The translations under genes and the position numbers were made by a program. Below are positions 1-9,179 of a stretch of 64,000 nt of DNA, piece by piece. Within the stretch, counting starts at the first letter, position 1. Each line of letters starts with the position of its first letter. Origin of the DNA: Polyangiaceae bacterium (GTDB lineage Bacteria; Myxococcota_A; Polyangia; Polyangiales; Polyangiaceae). Location of the stretch: positions 1,922,001-1,986,000 of the forward strand of contig JADJRH010000001.1 of assembly GCA_016712345.1 (NCBI GenBank). Reading direction: 5' to 3'. Below the pieces are notes generated by a model. The model was given only the letters and a program-made list of their open reading frames with translations. It was not told where the DNA came from and searched no databases.

Positions 1-1745
1 CCCGCGCGCGAAGCGGGAGAATCGGGCCGCGTTCCGGTGATGCGCAGGCCTTTGCCTTGGTACGCATAATCGGGAAGTGTACCCAAAGAAACTTTGAAGC
101 CGCCGCGCGCCCCGCGGTGAGGATCGGCGGGCGGCTCCACAAACGCCATGCGATTGTCGAGGTTGGCCGCGCTCCGGGCGAGGCGCGCGGCGAGCGTGGA
201 GATCGCGGAGATCCCGTCGATGTTGATCTTGTCGGCCGTGTCGGAGGGCAGGTGGTAGTCCTCGTGTACACCTGTGAAAAGGAATGCAACCGGCACTTTG
301 GCGGCGGTGAACGTGGCGTGATCGCTTGCGCCGTACCCTTCGGCGCCGAAGGTGAGCTGCAAACGCAGGCCATCGGACGCGGTTTTAATGAGATCGGTCC
401 AACCCGCGGCGGTGGCGGTGCCGTCGATGAGCAGTTGGCGCTCGCGAAGTCGGCCCACCATGTCGGCGTTGATCATCGCGGTGATTTGCGCCGCGGGCAC
501 GGTGGTGTGATCAACGAAATAGCGCGAACCGACGAGGCCCATTTCTTCGGCGCCCCACGCGGCGAAAAGCACGTTGCGATCGGGTTTGGTGGGGAGTTTT
601 GAAAGGCGATGCGCCACTTCAAGCATCATGGCGGTGCCGGACGCATTGTCATCGGCGCCGAAGTGCGGTGCGCGTTTGCCGGGCGCGCGAGAGAACTGAT
701 TGCCCATTCCGAGGTGATCGTAATGAGCGCCGACAACCACCCACTCGGCCGCGTGCGGTGAACCCTCGCGCGCCGGCAGCGCTGCGAGCACATTCCACGC
801 ATCGGCGGTGACAGCGTCGACACGCGTTGTGAGTTCAAGCTGCGTTTTGCCTAGATCTTTAGGCGATCCAGATGCGCGCACATCCCAGATTTTGTCGGCC
901 TTAAAGTCGACACCTTTGATGCGCGTCGCGGCATCGGTGCGGGTGAGAACGGCCGCCGGGAGCCCCATCCCCGAGGGATCGAGCGGTGCGCTGGGGAGTT
1001 CTTCGGCGTCGGTGACAATGAGTACACCGGCGGCCTTGTGTTCGCGCGCGGTGCGGATCTTGTAGCGCGAAGAGCCGAAGTCGCGGAGCGCCTTGAGCTT
1101 GTCGTCGGTTTTGGAAGCGCGCGGCGCGCCCGCCAAAATCACCGCGATTTTGCCTTCAATCTCTTTGCCGGCGTAGTCGTCCCAACCCACGGCGGCGGCG
1201 GTCACGCCGTAGCCGACGAATACAAGTGTACCTTTCGCGGTGGCGGTGGACGATCCGTCGGCGACAACGGCGGGCACGTCGCTTTTTTTGGCGTTTCCAA
1301 AGAGCAGGATTGGGCGCGTGGCGTTGGCGCCGACGCGCGCATCAAAACGTTGAAAATAACTCGGCGTGGCAGACGTACCCGGCGGCGCGGAGGTTCCGGC
1401 GCCGGCCAGCGCTGCGCCGTTCAGCGCGTCGCCGTACGGCTTGAGGCCGAGACGTTGAAAGCGCGTGCGGATCATTTCGGCGGCGAGGCGCGCGCCCGGA
1501 TCTCCGGTGCCTCGGCCCGCAAGCTCGGGCGACGCGAGGTATTGAATGTCGGCGTCAATGCGACCAAACGCGGTGGAGTCGATGTCGAGGCGGTCGGGGT
1601 TGTCTTCGAGAACAAGGATCGACGTGCGCGTGTCGGCCACGCGCGACGGCGGGCGTTGAGGCGGCGGCGGTTCAGGCCCGCAGCCGATCGCTGCAAGGAG
1701 CGGGATCGAAAACGAAAGGAGGGCGTGAAGTCGCGGGCGAACCAC
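1..1745 (-). CDS. M28 family zinc aminopeptidase lipoprotein, C-terminus beyond the window
   Basis: Probable exported zinc aminopeptidase. Read on the minus strand it opens with a GTG at 1745; an in-frame TGA lies just upstream, so this is the first usable start. The first 20 or so residues form a signal peptide ending in a lipobox-like AAIGC, then a Pro-rich linker. A PA-like insert (VFVGYGV, GKIAVIL) precedes the M28 core. All expected metal ligands and the catalytic acid are visible in order: HYDHLG near residue 340, DDNASGT, GAEEMGLVGS, NADMVGRL and, close to the edge, VHEDYHLPSDT. The gene continues past base 1, so its end is unknown. Substrate cannot be predicted. Upstream lies a hairpin-rich intergenic stretch. 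Confidence 0.9.
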   Translation of the reverse strand, partial: MVRPRLHALLSFSIPLLAAIGCGPEPPPPQRPPSRVADTRTSILVLEDNPDRLDIDSTAFGRIDADIQYLASPELAGRGTGDPGARLAAEMIRTRFQRLGLKPYGDALNGAALAGAGTSAPPGTSATPSYFQRFDARVGANATRPILLFGNAKKSDVPAVVADGSSTATAKGTLVFVGYGVTAAAVGWDDYAGKEIEGKIAVILAGAPRASKTDDKLKALRDFGSSRYKIRTAREHKAAGVLIVTDAEELPSAPLDPSGMGLPAAVLTRTDAATRIKGVDFKADKIWDVRASGSPKDLGKTQLELTTRVDAVTADAWNVLAALPAREGSPHAAEWVVVGAHYDHLGMGNQFSRAPGKRAPHFGADDNASGTAMMLEVAHRLSKLPTKPDRNVLFAAWGAEEMGLVGSRYFVDHTTVPAAQITAMINADMVGRLRERQLLIDGTATAAGWTDLIKTASDGLRLQLTFGAEGYGASDHATFTAAKVPVAFLFTGVHEDYHLPSDTADKINIDGISAISTLAARLARSAANLDNRMAFVEPPADPHRGARGGFKVSLGTLPDYAYQGKGLRITGTRPDSPASRA

Positions 1746-1803
1746 GCGGCGACCATATCAGCCTCCCGCGCCGCGCGCAGGAGCGAAGCCCGAGCACGGC
1801 GCC

Positions 1804-1875
1804 GCGTGCCGCGTGTCAAAAATCGTGTCGGATTTTTGGCGCCGCTGCGCGGCGCGCTGCGCACACGCGGCACGC
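1804..1875. repeat. Long inverted repeat with nested hairpins upstream of the M28 gene
   Basis: A perfect 13-bp stem joins GCGTGCCGCGTGT (1804-1816) and its complement (1863-1875). Inside it lie a second short stem (AAAAATC/GATTTTT) and a GCGCCG-rich palindrome. It sits between the M28 start and the dispersed element at 1929. There is no T-run and no neighbouring gene for which it would obviously end transcription, so its role is open. Confidence 0.6.
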
Positions 1876-1928
1876 TCTTTTGTTCCCGTGGGGCATTCGC
1901 CCCACACCCCGGCCGCGCAGGCGCGGCC

Positions 1929-2295
1929 CTAGTGCACCGATCAGGTTGATTCCGTAATCAAATGGATAGTTTGCTTGTGTACTCAAACAGGCAAAAGCAA
2001 GGCATAAAGCCTAGGCCCGAAGCTCCCACCGCGTGACAGACACCCCGTTCGGATCGCTACGTTCTGGGCCCCGCGGCCGACTTGCTCGGCGCGGGGAGCG
2101 AGGGCGCGAGCCCTCGCTCCCTGGGTAAAGAAAGCTAGAGCACCCCGCGATTGTTGGAGATTTCCGATATTAACAAATTGCTGAACTCATTCGCGATTCA
2201 AGGTATTCGGTGCTCTAGTGCACCGAGTTGATACGGCAACGAAGCGTTGCTGTGATTCATCGCAACCCATCAGTTCTACGGAATCGGTGCACTAG
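1929..2295. repeat. Dispersed palindromic intergenic element, copy 1 (367 bp)
   Basis: First of two copies of an element also at 9180-9464. The 13-bp end arm CTAGTGCACCGAT (1929-1941) is perfectly complementary to 2283-2295. About 200 bp of conserved body follows the left arm. It contains a conserved hairpin (GCCGA/TCGGC, about 2075-2090) and a 12-bp stem (2094-2105 with 2110-2121) closed by a GCGA (GNRA-type) loop. Next comes an A+T-richer hairpin bounded by CTAGAGCACC (2135-2144) and GGTGCTCTAG (2209-2218). Copy 1 then carries an extra 81-bp hairpin, CTAGTGCACCGA (2215) to TCGGTGCACTAG (2284-2295). I see no coding capacity. It could be a MITE-like element or a structured RNA. Confidence 0.8.
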
Positions 2296-2302
2296 CAGGC
2301 TA

Positions 2303-2388
2303 GGCGGGCGCGTGTGTACACACGCGGTTTACCGCGATTCATCGGAGATGGATGATTGAGCCGACACGTGTGTACACACGCGCCCGCC
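2303..2388. terminator. 22-bp inverted repeat whose arms each carry CGTGTGTACACACG
   Basis: The arms 2303-2324 and 2367-2388 are perfect complements over 22 nt, separated by 42 nt. Each arm contains the 14-bp self-complementary core CGTGTGTACACACG. The structure sits 13 bases beyond the stop of the minus-strand gene ending at 2401, so it could stop its transcription, but there is no T-run. It is also two adjacent copies of the window's over-represented GTGTACAC palindrome. Confidence 0.5.
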
Positions 2389-2400
2389 GCGGGTGGGCAG

Positions 2401-2835
2401 CTACCAGGGCGTTGTTTTTTGAGCCGCGCGCACAAGCTCCAGCGAACGGCGGCCGATGTACTCTTCAACATCGGCCGGGGAGATGTGCCGGTCTTTGGCA
2501 AAGTCGAACTCGCGCGGCTTGCCGTCGCCGAATGTGACTTTGATGACGGCGTTTTCTCGCAACAGTTCAAACCGGAGCGACAGCTCGTGAAGCAGGAGGC
2601 GAAGCACGTCGCCCGTTTCTTCAAGCGTTGCGGGTTGCTCTTTTTCTTTGAGTTTGTCGGCCGTGTACCGCAGAGCTTCGCTGCCGAGTTTCATGGCAGC
2701 TTCGGCCGTGGCGAGCGCTTCTTCAACGCGCTTGCGATGACGCTCCTGCTCCTCGGCTTCGCGTTCTGCTTTGGTCTTGACCGCTTCGTTGAGTTCGTCT
2801 CGCCAACTCGGCACGCCGCACCTCTCAATGGGCAC
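2401..2835 (-). CDS. Hypothetical protein with N-terminal coiled coil (144 aa)
   Basis: I do not recognise a family. The protein starts at a GTG (2835). Residues 15-75 are rich in Glu, Lys, Arg and Ala with a coiled-coil look (EREAEEQERHRKRVEEA). The C-terminal half reads like a compact domain ending in a Phe-Asp-rich segment (GKPREFDFAKDRH) and EEYIGRRSLELV. No signal peptide or membrane segment is visible, so it is probably cytoplasmic. It lies 98 bp beyond the stop of the HEAT-repeat gene on the same strand and could be cotranscribed with it. Codon use looks like that of its neighbours, which supports a real gene. Confidence 0.7.
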   Translation of the reverse strand: MPIERCGVPSWRDELNEAVKTKAEREAEEQERHRKRVEEALATAEAAMKLGSEALRYTADKLKEKEQPATLEETGDVLRLLLHELSLRFELLRENAVIKVTFGDGKPREFDFAKDRHISPADVEEYIGRRSLELVRAAQKTTPW

Positions 2836-2933
2836 TATTTGTCAGATTTTTTGAGGAGTAAAGTTAGCGCTTGGGGGGCGCTGAGATTGCGGCGCAAGGC
2901 GGCCGATTTCGGGCCGCCTCGCCGCGCGGGATC

Positions 2934-5639
2934 TCACGGGCTCGGGGCGCCCTTCTTTTGATCTTGGAACTTGGAGAGATCTTCGGCCGCAATGGCCTTG
3001 GGATTCATCAGTTCGAAGAACGCGCGGCGCGCAAGCTCGCCCGTGTCGCCCTGCTCTTGGCGAAGCGCCATGAGTACACCTTTTTCACGCATGAACTTGA
3101 GTGTCATGACGGCGCCTTTTTTGCGAGCGGCGTCGCCTTTTTTGGCGTCTTCGTAGAGGCGGTGACGGAGCACAACGCGCGTTTCGGAGTGCGGTCCGTT
3201 GTCGAAACGGAGGTTGTCGAACTGGGCCTGCAAGCGCTGGCGTGCCCACTCCTGCGGTGCGTCGCCGATTTTGATGCGGGTGATCGCTTCTGCGTTGGCC
3301 ACCCAGCGGTAGATGTTGCCGCGCTTGAAGTCTTCATCGGACCAATAACCGAACGCGCGGTAGTAATGGTCTTTCAGGTCGTCGAGAGCATCGCGGCCGA
3401 AGTCGGCGTACATGGCGATCGCGCGCGAAGCGACTTCAGGCGAGCCGCCGAGAACAAGCGCAAGCGCGGCGGCGTTGCGCACTTCGGGGTCTTTCATTTT
3501 TTCGAAAAGCTTGGCTTGTGTACCTTCGTCGAAACCGCTCTTGCCAATGGCGTTGGCGATTGCGATGCGTACACCGGGCGTGGTTTGCGGGGTGAGTTGA
3601 TCGGCGAGTTGACCCACCACCGAAGGCACCGGCCGAAGCGCGAGCGCGCCGGCGTAACAAGCGCCGATGAGCTGTTTGCGGGCCTCGGGTTTGGATGCGT
3701 ACTCAATGGCCTTTTTTGCGATCTCGGCCATTTGTTTGTCATCGGCGCACCAAGCGATTGATTCACACGCGGCTTGGCGAGCTTCTTCGTGCCAGGTTTC
3801 GTCTTCGATGAACTCCATCATCGGCTTGACGGCGTTGGGATCGCCCAGGTGCGCGAGGCCCTGCGCCGCGCCGTAGGCCACCGCGCGAAGAGCCATACCG
3901 AGCATCGCGAGGCCGGCGCCTTGAAGGCCTTCCTGCGTGATGTCCATTTTCGGGTCTTTCTTGCGCTTAAACTGCTCAATCAGCTTTTGCGAAGACGACT
4001 CGTCTTTCATCATGCCGATGTAACGAAGCGCGCTTTGCGCCGTTTCAAACGCGGCCGGGAACGGAGGTTGTTGACCTTCTTTGGGGAGCGGATCTTTGGG
4101 GAATGCCCAATCGCGCATTTTGTCGAGCGCCTTCGGGCTTTTGATGCCCGCCAAAAAGCGAAGACCGTTGGCGTGCGGTTGGGGCTTGTCGCTGATCCAA
4201 GCGAGCACGCCGTCTTCGGCGGCGTCGCGCAGCTCGGCCGATTTGTCGGGGTACATCACCGAGAGGTCGGCAAGCATGCGCGCTCCGACAACGCGCGGAA
4301 GATCGGTGCGAGACAGGTGGCCACCTTCATCGGCCTCCCAGAAGCGTTGCTGCTCGTAGATCTTTGTCGGATCAAGCTTCATGCGCTCGCCGATGAACTT
4401 GGCGCCGCGAATGTCGCCGACTTCCGCCATGCGGGTACCGGCTTCGCCCACCCAGTGTTGGAGCGGTTTTTTGGTTTCAATCCACTTGATCATCGCGTCG
4501 CCGATGCGCGGATCACTCAGCTCGCGAAGCATTTCGAAGATTTGTTTTGTTTGGAACCACGAGGCTTCAGCCGGCTCGGTTTTTACGCTGTCGAGCGCGA
4601 GCACGAGGCCCACGCCGCCGATGCCGTCGCGCAGCGCTTCCAAAAACTTTTGGCGGTTGTCTTTTTCAGCCGAGGAGAGCGCGCTGAGAAGCGGTTGGCG
4701 CGCTTTTTCGTCGCCGATTTTGCCGAGCCCGTTGGCGGCTTCACGCGCCACTTCAATGTCTTTGTCTTGAACAAGTTTGATGAGCGTGTCGGTCCACTTT
4801 GCTTCGGCGTTTTTTGAAAGCACCGTTGCAACAAGCTGACGCACGCTGGGGCTTTGATCGTCGGCAAGTTTCGCAAGCTCATCAAGGCTCACGAGGCCGG
4901 CGAGCTTCTCGGTATCGAACGCGCTACCGCCGCCGAGGCGCTCCACTTTGCTCAAAAAGCCTTGGCGATATTGCGCCATAGCGTCCTTAAAAACCTGCGG
5001 CTCTTTCAGCTCCACAAGCGCCCACACGATCTGCGGGCGATCACTGTCATCGGCTTTTTTGAGCGCTTCGAGCAGCGCCGGTTTGGCCGCATCGGCGCGC
5101 GGCGTGCCGTAATACGCGAGCACCTGCGCGGACACGCCGTTCACGCGGTGATTGCCCGCGGCGAGCGCTTTTGTCGCAAGGTCAACACCCGCGGGATCAT
5201 CGGCCCACGCGAGCTGCATGAGCGCTTCTTGTTGAAGGTTGTCGGCGCCCGGATCCGCCGCCCATTTTTGCCAACGCGGAATTTGGTCCTTGGTTGGCAA
5301 AACGTAGATGTTCTTTTTTTCTTCGGCGATTTGCTGCGGCGTGAGCTTGGTGCCTTGGCTCCTCACGCCGAAGTAAATGGCGGCCACACCGCCGATCACA
5401 ATGAGCAGGCCGATGACGATCACCGCGGGGTTGAAGCGCCCGCGTTTAAAATTGCCGTCGTCGGAAGCCATTCCGCCGCCGCCGCTCGGAGCGGCGGGGC
5501 CGCCCGGAAGATCGGAATCATCCGGCGGCCACTTGGCGAAATCGAGGCGGTCCTTCTTGTTCACAACGCGGCGCTTTCGCGCGACGGGGGGCGCTTTGTG
5601 CGCCGGAGGCGTGTGAATGTCGTTCGGGCGTTCGAGCAT
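2934..5639 (-). CDS. HEAT-repeat protein with one N-terminal transmembrane segment (901 aa)
   Basis: Large membrane-anchored scaffold-like protein. I chose the ATG at 5639 because GAGGGA lies just upstream; longer readings add an atypical Pro/Arg-rich leader. Residues 1-70 are polar and Pro/Gly-rich, residues 72-92 form a single hydrophobic helix (VIVIGLLIVIGGVAAIYFGV), and the rest is built from helical HEAT-type repeats, for example SPSVRQLVATVLSKNAEAKW and IEVAREAANGLGKIGDEKAR. With a positively charged N-terminus the bulk probably faces the periplasm. HEAT solenoids usually act as protein-binding scaffolds; the partner is unknown. It is transcribed divergently from the TlpA-like gene. Similar anchored HEAT proteins are common in myxobacteria (inference). 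Confidence 0.8.
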   Translation of the reverse strand: MLERPNDIHTPPAHKAPPVARKRRVVNKKDRLDFAKWPPDDSDLPGGPAAPSGGGGMASDDGNFKRGRFNPAVIVIGLLIVIGGVAAIYFGVRSQGTKLTPQQIAEEKKNIYVLPTKDQIPRWQKWAADPGADNLQQEALMQLAWADDPAGVDLATKALAAGNHRVNGVSAQVLAYYGTPRADAAKPALLEALKKADDSDRPQIVWALVELKEPQVFKDAMAQYRQGFLSKVERLGGGSAFDTEKLAGLVSLDELAKLADDQSPSVRQLVATVLSKNAEAKWTDTLIKLVQDKDIEVAREAANGLGKIGDEKARQPLLSALSSAEKDNRQKFLEALRDGIGGVGLVLALDSVKTEPAEASWFQTKQIFEMLRELSDPRIGDAMIKWIETKKPLQHWVGEAGTRMAEVGDIRGAKFIGERMKLDPTKIYEQQRFWEADEGGHLSRTDLPRVVGARMLADLSVMYPDKSAELRDAAEDGVLAWISDKPQPHANGLRFLAGIKSPKALDKMRDWAFPKDPLPKEGQQPPFPAAFETAQSALRYIGMMKDESSSQKLIEQFKRKKDPKMDITQEGLQGAGLAMLGMALRAVAYGAAQGLAHLGDPNAVKPMMEFIEDETWHEEARQAACESIAWCADDKQMAEIAKKAIEYASKPEARKQLIGACYAGALALRPVPSVVGQLADQLTPQTTPGVRIAIANAIGKSGFDEGTQAKLFEKMKDPEVRNAAALALVLGGSPEVASRAIAMYADFGRDALDDLKDHYYRAFGYWSDEDFKRGNIYRWVANAEAITRIKIGDAPQEWARQRLQAQFDNLRFDNGPHSETRVVLRHRLYEDAKKGDAARKKGAVMTLKFMREKGVLMALRQEQGDTGELARRAFFELMNPKAIAAEDLSKFQDQKKGAPSP

Positions 5640-5805
5640 GGTCCCTCGGAAAAAGAACGAAACTCTGGGTGGCGGGCGCGACGTTATCAGGGCCGGCTTC
5701 GGGCGCCGAAACAAAGATCTGCTATGAGCCGCAGTGGCGTCGCGAAAGTGTTCGCCACGATCCGGCCAACTTCACTGCGGCTGGATTTTCACAACAAATC
5801 GGTGG

Positions 5806-6369
5806 ATGAAACTGCCCACGCTCATGGCCGTTCCCGAATTTTACTCCGGCAAAGTTCTCTACCCCGCCATCGGGGTGCTCATTGGCTTGTCCACGCTTTT
5901 TGGGCTCGCGATCCTTCCCAGGCTCGGGTTTTTTCAAAACGGCCTCGTGGGCAAACCCGCGCCCGACTTCACGCTGCCCGTTGCGGCCAACGGCGATGCC
6001 GGCGCGCGCATGCAGCTCGCCGAGTTGAAAGGCCGCCCCGTCGTTCTCGATTTTTGGGCGAGCTGGTGCGGCCCGTGCGCCGTGCAAGCGCCGATTCTCG
6101 ATCGCATGGCTCGCAAGTACGAAGGGCGCGGCCTCGTCGTCCTCGGCGTGAACGTGGACGATACGGCCTCCGTGGCCAAAGAGTACGCACGGCGCAAAGG
6201 CCTCAGCTACCCCATCCTTGTCGACCCGAGTGACCAGGTATCGGGCTTTTACGGCGTCAGCAAATTGCCGAGCGTCATCATCATCGACAAAAACGGCAAC
6301 GTGACCTCGTTCCTCACCGGAATTGTCGACGAACCCGCACTCGACGAAGCCATCGCCGCAGCAATGTGA
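5806..6369 (+). CDS. TlpA/ResA-type membrane-anchored thiol-disulfide oxidoreductase (187 aa)
   Basis: Thioredoxin-fold protein that probably reduces or exchanges disulfides in the periplasm. From the ATG at 5806 there is an N-terminal membrane anchor (about residues 17-38, LYPAIGVLIGLSTLFGLAIL), then the AhpC/TSA-type opening VGKPAPDFTLP, and the active site WCGPC with Cys88 and Cys91. The cis-proline motif appears in VSKLPSVIIIDKNG. The length fits the TlpA family. An ATG at 5824 is also possible. Divergent from the HEAT-repeat gene; the PglZ-like gene begins 46 bp after its stop on the same strand, so the two may share a transcript. Confidence 0.88.
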   Translation: MKLPTLMAVPEFYSGKVLYPAIGVLIGLSTLFGLAILPRLGFFQNGLVGKPAPDFTLPVAANGDAGARMQLAELKGRPVVLDFWASWCGPCAVQAPILDRMARKYEGRGLVVLGVNVDDTASVAKEYARRKGLSYPILVDPSDQVSGFYGVSKLPSVIIIDKNGNVTSFLTGIVDEPALDEAIAAAM

Positions 6370-6415
6370 GCAGAAAACTCGGCCCATCGGCCGAACCTCT
6401 GGCATCGGGTGCACC

Positions 6416-8425
6416 ATGCGGCTCACCCCGGTTCCGTCTTCGTCTCGTCCCAACGCGCTTCCGCTCGGCGAAATGCGCTTCGTCGCGTCGACCCACGTTC
6501 CCGATGTGTGCGCCGACTTGGCCGGCCGGAAGTTTTTGGTGGTGGGTGCGCCCGCGGGACCGCTCGCGCCGACCGGGCTTCGACGCCGCATCGACGACGC
6601 CGTGGAAAGTGAACTCGCCGCGCGCGGGGCATTGCCCGCGGCCACGTCGATGGATGCCGACCTCGCGTCGTGCATTCGCGACCAAGTGTTTCGAACCCGC
6701 GCGCTCGGCACCACCGGCTTGGCAATCGCATTGCCCCCGCTTTCAGAACTCGCCGACGCAAACGGCCACCTCAATGTCGACGACAGCGCCGCGCTCCTGA
6801 GTTGGACGCGCGCCACCACCGATTTGCCCGTAGTGCTCCTCGCGAGCGAAGCCGATCGCCGCGTTTCGGCGTACGCGCCGATGCCGCTCGAACGATTGAT
6901 CGCTTCTGAAGGTCGCCTTGCGCCCGATGCGCCGCCGCCGGCCGTGGACGAAGCAACGTGGATCGAAGCCTCGCGTGAACCCGCGTCGGATCCGTTTGAC
7001 ATGACGCCGCCTCCATCCGCGGTGGCGCCCGCCCGCGAAGAAGCGCGCCTGCGCTCGCTTCCGCCGAATACGCGTCGAACCCCGCAGCCGCCCGCCGTGC
7101 GGGTTGAATCGCAGATGAAAGACGCTGCCGCGCCCGCGCCCGTGATCACGGTTGCCGCCGCGCCGACGGCGGCGCCGATCAGCGCCGAGCAAGCCGCGAT
7201 CGAAAACAACGGCAGGCGCCTCAAAGCCGGCATTTTAAAAGGTGCCAAACGTGGTCCACGCCCCGACGCCGACATGCGGGCGCGCATCGACGCGGCACTT
7301 GCCGCCGAAGAAAATGAACCTCACGACGCGCACGAAGAACACAGCCTCTTCGCCGCCGAGCCGGCGCGCGCAAGTGTACACAATGCCCCGGCCGCCGACG
7401 CGCCGCGCGCAAGTGTACACCAGATGGCCGATGTGGGGGCGCCGCGGAACGAGGTTGTCCGCTCGCGCGAAAACGCTTCTCAAGCCGCGGAGCCGGCTGT
7501 CCGAGCACCGCGCCCCGAAGAAGTGGTCGCCGAAACAGCGCTCGTCGCGGCGCGCGCTCGCGACACCCAAGCGGCTCGCGCTGTGAACGCCGCCGAGTGG
7601 CGCTCGTTCGCTGTGGAACTCGATGCCGCGCGCGGCCCCAAACCGGTGCGCGTGATCGAACAACTTTTCATGACGCGTTACATCCCGCTTGTCGGTGCTG
7701 TGGCGCGCGGCGAAGCCGACAACACCGTGCGCGCCGTTGTGGAAGGCTGGGCGCAGGCGTTTGAGCATTCGTACACCGATTCATTTTCGGCGATGCGCGT
7801 GACCAACAAGCGCCCGATGATGACGTTCGACGCGCCCGAGATCGCCACGCGCATTGCCCGCCTCAACGGGGCCCGCGGCGTGAAGCTTCTCCTTGTCGAC
7901 GGCATGAGCTTTGACCTCGGTGAGCGCGTTTCCGCCGAGCTGCGCGCGCGCGCCACCGCAAGCGGTGTGTGTGTCGATCGCCTGCTCTTGTGGTCGGCGC
8001 TTCCAACCCACACGTCGATGCAAATGTCGCTGCTCGCCAAAGGCCCCGAAGCGTTGCGCGACGTGGAACCGCCGAGCGATCCCGAACCTGAAATCGCCCG
8101 CGGCCGCGCGATCGGCACGCTGCGTCGCGAGCGAGCCGGCGCGCGCGAACTCATGAAGCTCGACCTTGTGGAAGCGCGCCTGCGCACCGCCGGGCCTTCG
8201 TACGACGAACGCCTCGACAACCTCGCCGACGAAGTTGCTTCCGTGCTCGCGCGTTACCTCGAAAGCCTTCCGCCGCGCACTCTCCTCTTCGTGTTCGGCG
8301 ATCACGGTTTCCGTTTGCCGCGCGCCGCCGACGGTCGCTCCACGTCGCCCGCCACACAAGGCGGCGCTTCACCCGAAGAAGTGCTTGTCCCGGCGTACGC
8401 ATGGCTCTCCGGCGGTGTACACTGA
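6416..8425 (+). CDS. PglZ-like alkaline-phosphatase-fold domain protein (669 aa)
   Basis: The C-terminal third resembles a PglZ-type domain of the alkaline phosphatase superfamily: LLLVDGMSFD near residue 490 supplies a metal-site Asp, LPTHTSM follows, FVFGDHGF near residue 628 gives a second Asp-His pair, and TQGGASPEEVLVP near 647 matches the usual (H)GG-S-x-E-x-VVP ending, with Gln where many homologues have His. The N-terminal region (about residues 1-170) is a separate alpha/beta segment, followed by a long Ala/Pro-rich linker. No methyltransferase, BrxC or other BREX gene is nearby, so a BREX role is not supported. Start at 6416 is the ATG best separated from the tlpA-like stop. Function unassigned. 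Confidence 0.65.
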   Translation: MRLTPVPSSSRPNALPLGEMRFVASTHVPDVCADLAGRKFLVVGAPAGPLAPTGLRRRIDDAVESELAARGALPAATSMDADLASCIRDQVFRTRALGTTGLAIALPPLSELADANGHLNVDDSAALLSWTRATTDLPVVLLASEADRRVSAYAPMPLERLIASEGRLAPDAPPPAVDEATWIEASREPASDPFDMTPPPSAVAPAREEARLRSLPPNTRRTPQPPAVRVESQMKDAAAPAPVITVAAAPTAAPISAEQAAIENNGRRLKAGILKGAKRGPRPDADMRARIDAALAAEENEPHDAHEEHSLFAAEPARASVHNAPAADAPRASVHQMADVGAPRNEVVRSRENASQAAEPAVRAPRPEEVVAETALVAARARDTQAARAVNAAEWRSFAVELDAARGPKPVRVIEQLFMTRYIPLVGAVARGEADNTVRAVVEGWAQAFEHSYTDSFSAMRVTNKRPMMTFDAPEIATRIARLNGARGVKLLLVDGMSFDLGERVSAELRARATASGVCVDRLLLWSALPTHTSMQMSLLAKGPEALRDVEPPSDPEPEIARGRAIGTLRRERAGARELMKLDLVEARLRTAGPSYDERLDNLADEVASVLARYLESLPPRTLLFVFGDHGFRLPRAADGRSTSPATQGGASPEEVLVPAYAWLSGGVH

Positions 8426-8550
8426 CCGCTTTGCGAGCGCCGACCGCCGCAGCGCCGCGGGCCACGCCCGTTGCGGCGAGTTGCCCCTACAACGAAAACC
8501 ACTGCCGAATGCGTGACATCGCGCCGTCGAGAGCGGTAAAAAGGGTCGCA

Positions 8551-9009
8551 ATGAAGCCCTCCAAAATCGCGCGGGTTCTGCTCGGCACCGTTGTGCTCGG
8601 CAGCTTGATGTTCACCGCTTGCAAAAAGGACGAAGAGCCGGCCACGGTTCCGGTACCCACCGCAAGCCAAGCCGCCACCGATACGCCGCCGCCGCCGCCT
8701 CCCAGCGACGATGCCGGCGCGCCCGACCCGTCCGCCACCGCTCCCAGTCCGCCGCCTGTGGCCACCGGCACCGGAACCGGCACGTCCACCGGCCGCAAAG
8801 GCGACTCGATCGACGCGTGCTGCAACGCTCTCCGCGCCATTCAAAAATCCGGCAAGACCGCTGCTGCCAAAGCCAAAGCCGCCTCCGCCGCCGCGGTCTG
8901 CCCGGGCGTCGCCAAACTCGTCAAAGACGGCACCACAAGCCGCTCCGCCGGCCTCGCACAAATTCGCTCGGCGATGAGCGGGTTCGACGTTCCCGGCGAG
9001 TGCCGCTGA
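8551..9009 (+). CDS. Small Pro/Ala-rich lipoprotein (152 aa)
   Basis: Probable outer-membrane lipoprotein. The ATG at 8551 gives a classical signal (MKPSKIARVLLGTVVLG) and a lipobox-like FTAC, followed directly by KKDEEP. Residues 30-85 are a low-complexity Pro/Thr/Ala linker. A conserved-looking module follows, DACCNALRAIQKSGK...AAVCPGVAKL...VPGECR, with four cysteines that could form disulfides. I do not recognise the fold. It begins 125 bp after the PglZ-like gene and is the last gene before the dispersed element at 9180. Confidence 0.75.
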   Translation: MKPSKIARVLLGTVVLGSLMFTACKKDEEPATVPVPTASQAATDTPPPPPPSDDAGAPDPSATAPSPPPVATGTGTGTSTGRKGDSIDACCNALRAIQKSGKTAAAKAKAASAAAVCPGVAKLVKDGTTSRSAGLAQIRSAMSGFDVPGECR

Positions 9010-9179
9010 CCTTCGATCGCGGGCTCCGAACGGCCGAGCGCCCGACCGAGCGTCAACACACCCGCCCCCGCAAACAATGGCGCTGCTTGCTCGCAGCGTC
9101 GTGAATCAACGAGTGGCGCCCACATTGAGCGCTGTCGCCGTGACGATGCAGGGGGCGCGCGCCGGGAGCTGTGTACACA

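Noticed and set aside
1038..1949. Long plus-strand open frame of about 300 codons
   Set aside because: It is antisense to the M28 peptidase gene, which has all catalytic motifs; the frame is an artefact of GC-rich codon use.
3774..4817. Plus-strand open frame of about 350 codons
   Set aside because: Antisense to the HEAT-repeat gene; the sequence is rich in His, Arg and Phe and lacks domain features.
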